The translations under genes and the position numbers were made by a program. 64,000 nt of DNA from Burkholderia anthina. Its GTDB lineage: Bacteria > Pseudomonadota > Gammaproteobacteria > Burkholderiales > Burkholderiaceae. Each line of letters opens with the position of its first letter. Position 1 is the stretch's first letter. Shown here piece by piece: positions 17,004-25,482 of the stretch. The DNA is taken from NCBI RefSeq assembly GCF_902498995.1, contig NZ_CABVLY010000011.1, positions 1 to 64,000 on the forward strand. Reading direction: 5' to 3'. The notes under the pieces were generated by a model that was not told the DNA's origin, did not search any database, and saw only the letters and a list, made by a program, of their open reading frames with translations.

Positions 17004-19285
17004 CGCGCACCGATCCACGCACTGCGCGGCGCGCCCGGCCCGACGAACTGCTCGTTGACGGGGTTGAGTCCGTCGAACGAATGACCCGGCCCGTTGAAGA
17101 AGTTCTGGCCGAGCACCCCGAAGCTCGCGTACCGCTTGTCGAGCAGATTGGTGACCGACGCGAACAGTTGCAGGTGCTTCGAAACCTGCCACGTCGTATC
17201 GAGATCGATCAGGAAATAGCCGGGGATCTTGCCGTTCGCGTCCTGGTTGTTCTCGTCGCCGCGCGCGAACACGCCGCTGCGATACGTGATGTTGGTGCCG
17301 ACGGTCCACTTCGGCGTCGCCGCATAGTCGAGCCGCAGCTTCACGGTGCTCGACGGAATGCCGGGAATCCGGTCGCCGGAATGAACGGTGATGTTGCCTT
17401 GCGCATCGGCGCTCGAATTGCTCGCACTGTTTTCGGTCCACGTCGAGCGGTAGCTGGCGTCGACGTAGCTGTAGCTCATGCCGATCCCGACCGGTCCGAG
17501 CCGCGTGTGTCCGGCGAGCTCGAAGCCTTGCCGGCGCGTCTTGCCGACGTTCTGGAAATAGCCCAGCGTGCTCGCGGCACCGTCGCTGCTGATGAACTGG
17601 ATGTCGTCGTCGAGCGTCGTGCTGTACACCGCCGCGCTCCACGTCGTCGCGTTGCCCACGCGGCCGCGCGCACCCAGCTCGAACGTCTTCGCGATCACGG
17701 GCTTCAGCGCCGGGTCGGCAAGGAAGTCGTTCGGCAGCGAGCACGGCGCGGCGGGGTCGGCACATGCGAGTTCGATCGCGGTCGGCGAGCGCATCCCTTC
17801 GTTGTACGTCGCATAGGCGGTGAACCCCGGCACCGGATTCCACGTGAGCCCGACGGCCGGATTGAATCGCGAGAACGAATGGCGTGCGGTCAGTTGCGAT
17901 TGCAGGCCGCTCACGTCCTCGATGGCCGCGCGCGCCCAGTTGTAGCGCCCGGCCAGCGTCACCGACCATTGCGGCGTCAGCGCCAGCGTGTCGTCGAAGT
18001 AGAAGCCGTAGTTTCCGTTGCGCGTTTTCGCGTGCGTCGTCTGCGTGAAATCGCCGATGCCGATCGTCGCGCGCGTATCCGTGAACGCGGCATCCTGCGA
18101 CGACTGCTGGAAATCCGAGTTCGCGAGATCGGCCGACGCGCCCACCACGAACTGGTTGTCCATGCCGGCGAGCTTGCCGAGCAGGGTCAGTTGCAGGTTC
18201 GCGCCGAAGCTGTCGGTCGCGACCACCGATCGGTCGTTGGTGGCCTGTACGGTGCTGTCGTCGTCGTCGCTGCCGAAATCGTCGTTCACGTTGCTGCTGA
18301 CGTTGGTGTTGCGGTAGTGCCGGTAGTAGAGGTTGCCGCTGAGCTGCACATGGTCGTTGAACGCGTGGTCGCCCGATACCGTCACATACGCGGCGCTGTT
18401 CTGATTCAGGTCGGGGTAGGTATAGGCCTGCGCGCGATTGTCGAGAAACGAGCGCGGAATCGTCTGCGTGCCCTGCAGCGAATTGTCCGCGCCGCCGGCC
18501 GAGATCGACAGCGTCGTATCGGCGTCCGTGTAGCGCAGCTTGCCGAAGCCCTGCCGCACGCGGCTGCCGTTGTGATCGGCCCAGCCGTTGTCGTTCGTGA
18601 CGTTGCCGGTCACGTAGTAGTCGAGGTTGCTGCCGATGCGCCCGCCCTGCTCGATCTGCGCGATCTTGCGTCCCCACGAACCGACCGACACCTCCGCCGA
18701 GCCGCCCGGGCTCGTCTTGCCGTTCTTCGTCGTGATCGCCAGCGCGCCGCCGAGCGTGTTGAGCCCGTAGGTCGGGTTCGAACCGGGAATCAGCTGCATC
18801 GTGTCGATCGCCGCCTGCGGGATGAGATCCCAGTTCACGACGTCGCCGAACGGCTCGTTCACGCGCACGCCGTCGACGAATACCGACAGGCCCTGCGGCG
18901 TGCCGAGCACCGGCGACGCCGTGAAGCCACGGTAGTTCACGTCGGTCTGGTACGGATTGCCCTGTGCTTCGTTGATGGCGACGCTCGACACGTTCTTCTC
19001 GAAGAAGTCGGTCAATACGCTGCCGTGCTGGCGTTCGACGTCGCTGCCGCGAAACGTCTGCACGTTGGCCGGCACGCGCGACAGCGGCGTGCCGATACCC
19101 AGCAGCGGCGTCGTGCCGACGACGACGATCGGCGCGAGCGTCGTCGCGTCGGCGTTCGCCGCGGGCTCGACCTGTGCCGACGCGGGCGTCAGCCAGCCGC
19201 CGAGCATGCCGCCGAAGCACAGCGTGACGCCCGCGCGCCGGGCGACGAAGCGGCGCTTCGCCGCATCGGTTTCATTCATTTTCAT
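16988..19285 (-). CDS. TonB-dependent outer-membrane receptor
   Basis: 765 residues starting behind AGGAGAC, with a signal peptide ending near TPASAQ (about residue 38) and a TonB-box-like APIVVVGTTP (51-60). The plug domain (about 70-190) contains LSVFVDGVRVNEPFGD and NTLGGALAITTKNG. The 22-strand barrel extends to the end (GARYAWN). An unusual acidic extracellular stretch, DDFGSDDDD (335-343), could bind cations. It is the last gene of a tonB-exbB-exbD-receptor operon preceded by a sigma54-type promoter and divergent from the alcohol dehydrogenase. The receptor may import a lanthanide complex or PQQ itself (inference); siderophore use is less likely from context. Confidence 0.9.
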   Translation of the reverse strand: MKMNETDAAKRRFVARRAGVTLCFGGMLGGWLTPASAQVEPAANADATTLAPIVVVGTTPLLGIGTPLSRVPANVQTFRGSDVERQHGSVLTDFFEKNVSSVAINEAQGNPYQTDVNYRGFTASPVLGTPQGLSVFVDGVRVNEPFGDVVNWDLIPQAAIDTMQLIPGSNPTYGLNTLGGALAITTKNGKTSPGGSAEVSVGSWGRKIAQIEQGGRIGSNLDYYVTGNVTNDNGWADHNGSRVRQGFGKLRYTDADTTLSISAGGADNSLQGTQTIPRSFLDNRAQAYTYPDLNQNSAAYVTVSGDHAFNDHVQLSGNLYYRHYRNTNVSSNVNDDFGSDDDDSTVQATNDRSVVATDSFGANLQLTLLGKLAGMDNQFVVGASADLANSDFQQSSQDAAFTDTRATIGIGDFTQTTHAKTRNGNYGFYFDDTLALTPQWSVTLAGRYNWARAAIEDVSGLQSQLTARHSFSRFNPAVGLTWNPVPGFTAYATYNEGMRSPTAIELACADPAAPCSLPNDFLADPALKPVIAKTFELGARGRVGNATTWSAAVYSTTLDDDIQFISSDGAASTLGYFQNVGKTRRQGFELAGHTRLGPVGIGMSYSYVDASYRSTWTENSASNSSADAQGNITVHSGDRIPGIPSSTVKLRLDYAATPKWTVGTNITYRSGVFARGDENNQDANGKIPGYFLIDLDTTWQVSKHLQLFASVTNLLDKRYASFGVLGQNFFNGPGHSFDGLNPVNEQFVGPGAPRSAWIGARYAWN

Positions 19286-19347
19286 GTCTCCTGTTTCGTT
19301 GTTGTTATCCGGCGCGTGGCCGGCAATCGATGCGACGGCCGACCGGT

Positions 19348-19776
19348 TCAGTGCGCCGTACCGCTTTCTCCATCGGCTGTCGCGATCGCGACGTGCGCGA
19401 CGCGTGCGCGCCCGATCGACGCAATGACGGCGGCGACCGTGCCGAACGGCTCGTTGCGATCGGCATGCAGGCTGACGCTCGTGCGCGGATCGCGCGCGAC
19501 GTGTCGCGCCAGCACGGCTTCGACGTCGGGCGGTGCGGTCGGCCGGCCGTCGACGTAGACCGCGCCGTGACTGTCGACGGTCACGATGACGGTCGCCGCA
19601 TGCGTGTCGTGCGGCGCCGCGGCGGCCTTCGGCAAATCGACGCGAATCGCATGCGTCATCAGCGGCGCGGCAATCAGAAAAATCACCAGCAGGACGAGCA
19701 CGACGTCGACGAGCGGCGTCACGTTGATTTCGCCGAGCGGCTCGCCCGCATCGGCATCGCGGCTATCGGGCTTCAT
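19348..19776 (-). CDS. exbD: ExbD biopolymer transport protein
   Basis: 142 residues. A short cytoplasmic tail and EINVTPLVDVVLVLLVIFLI, the conserved single membrane helix with its proton-path Asp, are followed by a periplasmic domain. ExbD with ExbB uses proton-motive force to energise TonB. Its ATG overlaps the exbB stop (ATGA, 19773-19776). 62 bp separate its stop from the receptor start. Confidence 0.93.
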   Translation of the reverse strand: MKPDSRDADAGEPLGEINVTPLVDVVLVLLVIFLIAAPLMTHAIRVDLPKAAAAPHDTHAATVIVTVDSHGAVYVDGRPTAPPDVEAVLARHVARDPRTSVSLHADRNEPFGTVAAVIASIGRARVAHVAIATADGESGTAH

Positions 19777-20492
19777 ACGGCCGCCCGGCGCGCGGCACCC
19801 GCGTTGCGGGCGTCCGGCATCGCGGCGTGCACCGGCGCGTCGGGCCGGAATTGCCGCTGCTCGGCCAGCGCGATCAGGTCCTGCCCGAACTCGTCGAGCG
19901 CGGCCGTCACGGTCTTGAGCCGTCGCAGGAACAGGTTGTACGCAAGGACGGCCGGAATCGCGACGCCGATGCCGACGCCGGTCGCGACCAGCGCCTGGCC
20001 GATCGGCCCCGCGATCGCGTCGATACCGTTGGTGCCCGACGCCGTCATCGATTGCAACGTGTGGACGATCCCGAACACCGTGCCGAACAGCCCGACGAAC
20101 GGCGCGACGTTCGCGGTCGACGCGAGCACGGTGAGCCCGCGCTCGAGCGGGCGCTGCGCGCGGCGGATCTCGCGCGCGAGCGTGCGTTCGAGCAGGTCGC
20201 GGCGATCCCATGCGACGAGCGCGGCCGGGGCGTCCGGCTCGGCGGCGTCGAAGTCGCGCAGCGCCTGACACAGGGTGCGCTGCAGCCGCGCGTTCACGCT
20301 GGCGGCCGCATCGTCGTCCGTCGGCATCGCCAGTGCCGTGCGATCGCTCCGACGTGCGGCATAGCGGCGGTTGCCGAGCGCGATGCGCGCGTACAGCAGC
20401 GCCTTGGCAACGATCAGCGTCCACGTGAGCACCGACAGCATCGCGAGCAACGCGAACGCGCCCACCACTGCGTACTGGATGTAGTTCGACAT
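19773..20492 (-). CDS. exbB: ExbB/TolQ-family proton channel protein
   Basis: 239 residues with three membrane segments: VVGAFALLAMLSVLTWTLIV (N-terminal), then VAPFVGLFGTVFGIVHTL and ALVATGVGIGVAIPAVLAY. The last two hold the family's Gly/Thr-rich proton-channel motifs. It works with ExbD and TonB. Sited 10 bp after the tonB stop and overlapping exbD, it is clearly in one operon. Confidence 0.93.
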   Translation of the reverse strand: MSNYIQYAVVGAFALLAMLSVLTWTLIVAKALLYARIALGNRRYAARRSDRTALAMPTDDDAAASVNARLQRTLCQALRDFDAAEPDAPAALVAWDRRDLLERTLAREIRRAQRPLERGLTVLASTANVAPFVGLFGTVFGIVHTLQSMTASGTNGIDAIAGPIGQALVATGVGIGVAIPAVLAYNLFLRRLKTVTAALDEFGQDLIALAEQRQFRPDAPVHAAMPDARNAGAARRAAV

Positions 20493-20502
20493 GACGGATT
20501 CC

Positions 20503-21372
20503 TCAGTTTTCCAGCTTGAACACGACCGGCACCCTGACCCAGCCGTCGATCGATTCCGCGCCGCGTTTCGCCGGCACGAAGCGCCAGTCGGTCACGGCCG
20601 CGGCCGCTGCATCGTCGAGCGCGTCGTGTCCGCTGCTTGCCGCCAGCACGACCCGGTCGGGCCGCCCGTTCGCGAGCACGTGCACGTTCAGGAACGTGGT
20701 GCCTTCCCAGCCGCGCCGCTGGGCGACGTCCGGGTAATCGGGCGCGGGATTGTGCAGATAGGCCGCCGCGAAGCGCGGCGCGGTGACGGGCGCCGGTTCG
20801 GCCGCGGGCGGTGCGGCCGGCGACGCGCGGGCGGGCGCCGCCGGCACGGTATCGGCCGATGCGATCGCAGCGGCCGGCGACGCGGCCGCCGGTGCCGGTG
20901 CGGGGCGGGTGACGTCGCCGTCGGGCCGTTCGACCGCGGTGACGGACGATTGCACGGGCCTCGCGCGACCGGTGGGACGCGGTGCCTGCAAGCCCGGTCG
21001 AACGTCCCGATGTACGGCTACGTCACGACTCGCCTGTGCCGGCACCGGCGGCGCAGGCGTCACGGCATCCGTGCGATGTTGCACATCCGGCGCCGCATTC
21101 GGCGATTCGCTCGCATCGACTTCGACTGCGAGCGCGCGAGGCAGCGTCGATCGCATCTCGAATGCGGCCGCATGCCAGAGCGCAACGAGGATCGCCGAAT
21201 GCGCGACGAATACCGTCAGCGCAACGGTCTTCAGCGATTCGCGCGAACGCGCCGCATGCGGCGCCGCGATCGTCGCCGCACGCGAACCGGCCGGCGCCAT
21301 GCCGTACGCCAGCGCGATCAGACGGCGACGGTCCGACCGGCGAACGGCATCGGACGAAATCGGAGCATTCAT
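20503..21372 (-). CDS. tonB: TonB energy transducer
   Basis: 289 residues from ATG 21372; a longer upstream frame starts inside the promoter region and is not used. A membrane helix (about 48-67, VALTVFVAHSAILVALWHAA) is followed by a Pro/Ala-rich periplasmic spacer and a C-terminal TonB domain: YPDVAQRRGWEGTTFLNVHV, then VTDWRFVPAKRG. A TonB dedicated to one receptor is implied by the operon. The sigma54-type promoter is about 41 bp upstream. Confidence 0.92.
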   Translation of the reverse strand: MNAPISSDAVRRSDRRRLIALAYGMAPAGSRAATIAAPHAARSRESLKTVALTVFVAHSAILVALWHAAAFEMRSTLPRALAVEVDASESPNAAPDVQHRTDAVTPAPPVPAQASRDVAVHRDVRPGLQAPRPTGRARPVQSSVTAVERPDGDVTRPAPAPAAASPAAAIASADTVPAAPARASPAAPPAAEPAPVTAPRFAAAYLHNPAPDYPDVAQRRGWEGTTFLNVHVLANGRPDRVVLAASSGHDALDDAAAAAVTDWRFVPAKRGAESIDGWVRVPVVFKLEN

Positions 21373-21412
21373 GACGGTCTCTCGCTGCACGGAATCGTTT
21401 CCCGTTCCGAAC

Positions 21413-21428
21413 GGCAAGAAACATGCCG
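21413..21428 (-). promoter_or_regulatory. Sigma54 (-24/-12) promoter for tonB-exbBD-receptor
   Basis: The minus strand reads CGGCATGTTTCTTGCC: GGCAT at -24, 5-nt spacing, TTGC at -12. It is placed 41 bp before the tonB ATG. Together with the promoters of exaA, pqqA and acsA it is one of four such matches, each directly before a unit of this island. Confidence 0.75.
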
Positions 21429-21900
21429 ATGCGCACATCGCCCGTGCGGACAACGGGCCGGCGCATCCGCCCGACGGCGCGACGCCGCGTACCTGTTGCA
21501 GTTCGTGCCAACCCTGTTGCACCTTGTGTCAATTTGGATCAACGGCACGGCGCGCGCGCCGCGGGGCACGCGATGCGCTCCGATCGACCGCGCATTCGGG
21601 CACGCATCGTCCGTTGCATCGGCGAGTCGCACTGCCCTCCGCAATCCGGGCCCGCCCATCGACGACGCTCGCCTTCCCGCCATCGCGGGCCGACGCGTTC
21701 GACGAGGCGCACGCCGCGGTTCGCCGCTCGCCGCCGGTCATCTCGCCACCGCATCGCCCGCGCACTGTCGTGTTTCGCAACACTGCGCCCGCGACTGTCC
21801 CCGAACGCAACAGGCGCGGATCACCCGCGACGCCGCGCACATCCCGCCCTGGCGCGCGCAATCCGCCGCTGCGCGTTGCGCGGCGGGGCGCGCGCGGCAA
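21429..21900. promoter_or_regulatory. Shared divergent control region of tonB and exaA with TGTTGCA sites
   Basis: About 470 bp lie between the two divergent sigma54-type promoters. TGTTGCA occurs twice in the same orientation at 21494-21500 and 21515-21521, the second followed by CCTTGTGTCAA, which recalls the TGACACA/TGTGACA pair near pqqA. They lie 66-93 bp from the tonB promoter and about 380 bp from the exaA promoter, suitable for one bound activator to serve both. No gene is recognisable in the rest. Confidence 0.5.
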
Positions 21901-21916
21901 TGGCATGCGATTTGCG
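21901..21916 (+). promoter_or_regulatory. Sigma54 (-24/-12) promoter for exaA
   Basis: TGGCATGCGATTTGCG: TGGCA at -24, correct spacing, TTGC at -12. It lies 90 bp before the chosen ATG at 22007. The same TGGCATGC start recurs in the acsA promoter. Confidence 0.82.
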
Positions 21917-22006
21917 TGACTGGCTGCGCACTGGATCCGGAACACCACCCTGCCGGCCCGGCCGCGTGTTGGCCGCGGTGCGACCACAATGACTCAGGAG
22001 ACAACC

Positions 22007-23734
22007 ATGAAGAAAGTCCCGGCTTTGACGAGCCGACTGGCAACGATCGGCATCGCGGTGGCGGCCGCCCTCGTCTTGAATCCCGGCCTGGTGGATGCCG
22101 CCGCGGATTATCCGGCCGTCACGTACCAGCGGCTCACGGATGCGCAGCGCGATCCGGGCTGGCTGACCTACTACCGCACGTACAACGGCCAGGCGCATTC
22201 GCCGCTCAAGCAGATCGACACGTCGAACGTGAAGCAGCTGACGCAGGCGTGGAGCTACAAGTTTCCCGCCGAACTGAAGCAGGGCTTCGAAGCCACGCCG
22301 ATCGTCAACGGCCGCTATCTGTTCGTGACGACGCCGAAGGACAACGTCTACGCGTTCGATGCAACCACCGGCGCGCAACTGTGGAAATTCGAGCCGAAGC
22401 TCGGGCCGGAGTCGTTCAAGACGGCCTGCTGCGACGTCGTGAACCGCGGCGTGGCGCTGTACGGCAAGAACGTCTACGTCGCGATGCTGAGCGGCGAAGT
22501 CGCCGCGCTCGACGCGCAGACCGGCGCGCTCGTGTGGAAGAAGCAGATGTTCGAACCGGGCCTCGGCTATGCGTTCTCGCTCGCCCCGCTCGCACTCGAC
22601 GGCGCGATCGTCGTCGGCAGCTCGGGCGGCGAGTACGGCGCGCGCGGCTTCATCGCCGCGCTCAGCCCGAACGACGGCACGCTGCTGTGGAAGCGCTTCA
22701 CGATCCCCGGCCAGGGCGAGAAGCACGGCGACACCTGGCCCGACGGGATGCAGGCGCACGGCGGCGCGCCGGCGTGGCTGACCGGCACCTACGATGCGGC
22801 GACCCGCACGCTGTACTGGGGCGTCGGCAACCCGGGGCCGTGGCTCGCGGATCTGCGCCCGGGCGACAACCTGTACTCCGATTCGCTGCTCGCGCTGAAC
22901 CCGAAGAACGGCGACCTGAAGTGGCACTACCAGTACACGAAGCACGACACCTGGGACTATGACGGCGTCAACACGCCGGTGCTCGCGACGATCACGTACA
23001 AGGGCAAGGAGCACGACGCGATCCTCCACGCGGACCGCAACGGCTACTTCCACGCGATCGACCGCGATACCGGCAAGCTGATCTATGCGGAGCCGTTCGT
23101 GAAGGCGACGTCGGTCACCGGCTACACGGAAGACGGCGCGCCGATCCAGGATCCCGCGAAGTATCCGAAGGTCGGCACGACGATCGACACGTGCCCGAGC
23201 TTCCTCGGCGGCAAGAACTGGTGGTCCGTGTCGTACGACCCCGAACACCATCTCGCGATCGTGCCGTCGCTGCATGCGTGCATGAGCCTGTCCGGCAAGT
23301 CGGTCAACTACATGGAAGGGCTGCCGTATCTCGGCGAAGGCTTCGAGATCAAGCCGGAGCCGGGCAGCGAAGGCTACGGCGAACTGCAGGCGATCGACGT
23401 CAACACCGGCAAGAAGGTATGGAGCCACTGGAGCAAGCTGCCGTGGAACGGCGGCGTCGCGACGACCGCGGGCGGCCTCGCGTTCAGCGGCTCGCTCGAC
23501 GGCCACCTGTACGCGTTCGACGTGTCGACCGGCAAGGTGCTGTGGGAGAGCCCGCAGCTCGCGAGCGGGATCATCGCGCAGCCGTCGGTGTTTGAAGTCG
23601 ACGGCAAGGAGTACGTAGCAGTCCTGGCAGGCTACGGCGGCGCGAACCCGATCTGGGGCGGCCCGATGGCCAAGGCGGCGGACGACGTGCCGCGCGGCGG
23701 CACGCTGTACGTGTTCGCCCTGAACCGCGGCTGA
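22007..23734 (+). CDS. exaA: PQQ-dependent alcohol dehydrogenase with lanthanide-type metal site
   Basis: 575 residues from ATG 22007 behind AGGAG; a signal peptide ends near VDAAAD (about 31). It is an eight-bladed PQQ propeller with repeated tryptophan-docking motifs such as GAQLWKF and GALVWKK. Vicinal Cys141-Cys142 form the PQQ-stacking disulfide. The metal site fits Glu209 (SSGGEYGARG), Asn275 (GVGNPGPW) and catalytic Asp317. Asp319 two residues on (WDYDG, 316-320) is the extra acidic ligand typical of lanthanide-dependent enzymes (XoxF, PedH). Calcium enzymes have Ala, Ser or Thr there. It oxidises alcohols in the periplasm and passes electrons to a c-type cytochrome. The name exaA is used for the ethanol-type family; pedH would be equally apt. 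Confidence 0.9.
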   Translation: MKKVPALTSRLATIGIAVAAALVLNPGLVDAAADYPAVTYQRLTDAQRDPGWLTYYRTYNGQAHSPLKQIDTSNVKQLTQAWSYKFPAELKQGFEATPIVNGRYLFVTTPKDNVYAFDATTGAQLWKFEPKLGPESFKTACCDVVNRGVALYGKNVYVAMLSGEVAALDAQTGALVWKKQMFEPGLGYAFSLAPLALDGAIVVGSSGGEYGARGFIAALSPNDGTLLWKRFTIPGQGEKHGDTWPDGMQAHGGAPAWLTGTYDAATRTLYWGVGNPGPWLADLRPGDNLYSDSLLALNPKNGDLKWHYQYTKHDTWDYDGVNTPVLATITYKGKEHDAILHADRNGYFHAIDRDTGKLIYAEPFVKATSVTGYTEDGAPIQDPAKYPKVGTTIDTCPSFLGGKNWWSVSYDPEHHLAIVPSLHACMSLSGKSVNYMEGLPYLGEGFEIKPEPGSEGYGELQAIDVNTGKKVWSHWSKLPWNGGVATTAGGLAFSGSLDGHLYAFDVSTGKVLWESPQLASGIIAQPSVFEVDGKEYVAVLAGYGGANPIWGGPMAKAADDVPRGGTLYVFALNRG

Positions 23735-23756
23735 TCGACGTCCGGTCGACCGCATT

Positions 23757-23781
23757 GCGCCCGCGCCGACGGCGCGGGCGC
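23757..23781 (+). promoter_or_regulatory. Strong stem-loop between exaA and the cytochrome fusion gene
   Basis: GCGCCCGCGCC-GAC-GGCGCGGGCGC forms a perfect 11-bp stem with a 3-nt loop, 22 bp after the exaA stop, with no T-run. Like the loop after pqqA, it may stabilise the upstream message or thin out readthrough, so that the dehydrogenase is made in excess over the electron carriers. Confidence 0.65.
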
Positions 23782-23808
23782 CTCCCCGTTTCCAACCGAG
23801 CGACGATC

Positions 23809-25071
23809 ATGAACCTTCGACTTTCCCGCCTCGCCGTGGCCTGTGCGCTCGCGGCGGGCACGGCGCTGACCCCGGCGCTGTCCACGGCCGCGACGCCGGT
23901 GCGTATCTGCTCGCTGCCCGGCACGCCGACGGCCGCACTCGACAAGGCCGTCGCCCGCGACGTGTTCCGCACGGCCGGCGTCGCCGCCACCTTTTCCGCA
24001 CACGACGCCGGCGGCAGCGACGACGACGGCGTCTCCGCACACGAACTCGCGGGCATCCTCGAACGCGATTGCGACGTGCTCGCGGGCTTCCCGCGCTCGG
24101 CGATCGCCGACGCATCCGACACGAAGCTGCTGTTCTCGCAGGGCTACCTGCGTTCGGGCTACGTCAGCGTCACGCGCCGCGACGCGGGCGCACCGCCGGC
24201 CGGCCGCGAAATCGTCGCGGCGACCTACGCGAGCCCCGCGCAACTGATCGCGGTCCAGCAGAAGGACGCGCGCTTCGATCTCGAGAATACGTCCGAGCAA
24301 ACGGTCGACGCGGTCGCCCGCGGCCGCGCGCATCGCGCGATCGTCTGGTATCCGGCCGTCGTCGCGTATCAGGCCGCGCATCCGAAGCAGACGTTCCGCG
24401 TCGGCGCGACGTCGTCTCCGTATGCGGACTGGCAGCTCACGTTTGCATTCGCGCCGCGCTCGGCTGCGTTGCAGCAGCGGATCGACGCAACGCTCACGCA
24501 GATGAAGCACGACGGCCGGCTCGCGGCGCTGACCCGCAAGTGGGCGCTGCCCGGCAGTGCGCTCGAAGCGCACGAGTCGCGCGTGCCGTCGCGCTTCGCC
24601 GACGGCGCGATGGCAGCCGGCCTGCACGCGCCCGGCGGCCTGCTGCGCGCGCGCAACCTGCCCGCCGGCGGCAGCTTCATCCGCGTCGCGGCGAGCACCG
24701 GCGGCGACGCGGCCCCTGCATTCGACGCCGCACAGGCCGCCCACGGCAAGGCGATCTACGGCAATGCGTGCGCGAAATGCCACGGCGCCGACCTCGAAGG
24801 CAATACCGCGCCCGCGTTGAGCGGTCCGTCGTTCGCGCCGCTGTCGCACTCGCACCTGACGATCGGCGGCGTGTTCGGCTACATGGCGACCAACATGCCC
24901 GCCGACCAGCCCGGCAAGCTGAAAGACGACGACTACGCGGACCTGATGGCCTTCCTGCTCGCGTCGAACGGCTATGTCGCCGGCAACGGCAAGCTGACGG
25001 CCGATACCGCGCGCGCCTCGACCGCGCCGCTCATCGCGGGCCCCGCCGCGCACAAGGACGCGAGCCAGTAA
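23809..25071 (+). CDS. Fusion of XoxJ/MxaJ-like periplasmic binding protein and c-type cytochrome
   Basis: 420 residues with a signal peptide ending near LSTAA (about 27). Residues 29-250 form a family-3 solute-binding fold like MxaJ/XoxJ, beginning VRICSLPGTPTAALDKAVAR and including DCDVLAGFPRSAIADA. After a linker (about 255-305), a single-haem cytochrome c domain follows: Cys321-x2-Cys324-His325 (CAKCH) and a Met axial ligand in MATNMPAD (359 or 363). In methanol/XoxF systems the J protein helps mature the dehydrogenase and the G cytochrome accepts its electrons, as two separate genes. Here both are one polypeptide, 74 bp after the dehydrogenase gene. Confidence 0.82.
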   Translation: MNLRLSRLAVACALAAGTALTPALSTAATPVRICSLPGTPTAALDKAVARDVFRTAGVAATFSAHDAGGSDDDGVSAHELAGILERDCDVLAGFPRSAIADASDTKLLFSQGYLRSGYVSVTRRDAGAPPAGREIVAATYASPAQLIAVQQKDARFDLENTSEQTVDAVARGRAHRAIVWYPAVVAYQAAHPKQTFRVGATSSPYADWQLTFAFAPRSAALQQRIDATLTQMKHDGRLAALTRKWALPGSALEAHESRVPSRFADGAMAAGLHAPGGLLRARNLPAGGSFIRVAASTGGDAAPAFDAAQAAHGKAIYGNACAKCHGADLEGNTAPALSGPSFAPLSHSHLTIGGVFGYMATNMPADQPGKLKDDDYADLMAFLLASNGYVAGNGKLTADTARASTAPLIAGPAAHKDASQ

Positions 25072-25142
25072 TCCCCCGGGCAAGCGGCCCCGCCACGCGA
25101 CGCGGGCCGCGCCCTTCCCCACGATTTCATCTTCACCAGGAA

Positions 25143-25466
25143 ATGACCGTGACGCACCCCACCTCCCGCAGAACCTTCATCGTCAACACCCTCGGCCTGT
25201 GCGCGGCGCTCGCTGCCTCGCGTGCGGCACTCGCGGCGCCGCCGCTCGTCGACGAAAACGACGCCGCCGCGAAGACGCTCGGCTATCGCGCCCGTGCATC
25301 GAGCGTCGACACCGCGAAGTTCCCGAAATACCAGGCCGGCGAGCGCTGCGCGAATTGCCGCTTCTACAAGGGCGAAGCGGCCGATGCGAGCGGCACGTGC
25401 CCGATGTTCGGCGGCAAGTCGGTGGCGGCGGACGGCTGGTGCAACGTGTATGCGAAGCGCGCGTGA
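25143..25466 (+). CDS. High-potential iron-sulfur protein (HiPIP)
   Basis: 107 residues starting at ATG 25143 behind CCAGGAA. A twin-arginine signal ([20 protein letters not shown]) exports it folded. The mature part has the HiPIP pattern Cys69-x2-Cys72, Cys86-PMFGGK and GWC100, the four ligands of one [4Fe-4S] cluster. HiPIPs carry electrons in the periplasm to terminal oxidases. Its place in the exaA operon suggests it receives electrons from the cytochrome fusion. It ends 16 bp before the sigma-factor gene. Confidence 0.9.
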   Translation: MTVTHPTSRRTFIVNTLGLCAALAASRAALAAPPLVDENDAAAKTLGYRARASSVDTAKFPKYQAGERCANCRFYKGEAADASGTCPMFGGKSVAADGWCNVYAKRA

Positions 25467-25482
25467 CGCATCGCGCGACGGG

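Noticed and set aside
16082..19558. Plus-strand open frame of more than 1,100 codons opposite the receptor and exbD genes
   Set aside because: Its product is Arg-rich with no motifs, while the minus strand encodes a full TonB-dependent receptor. It is a GC-skew shadow frame.
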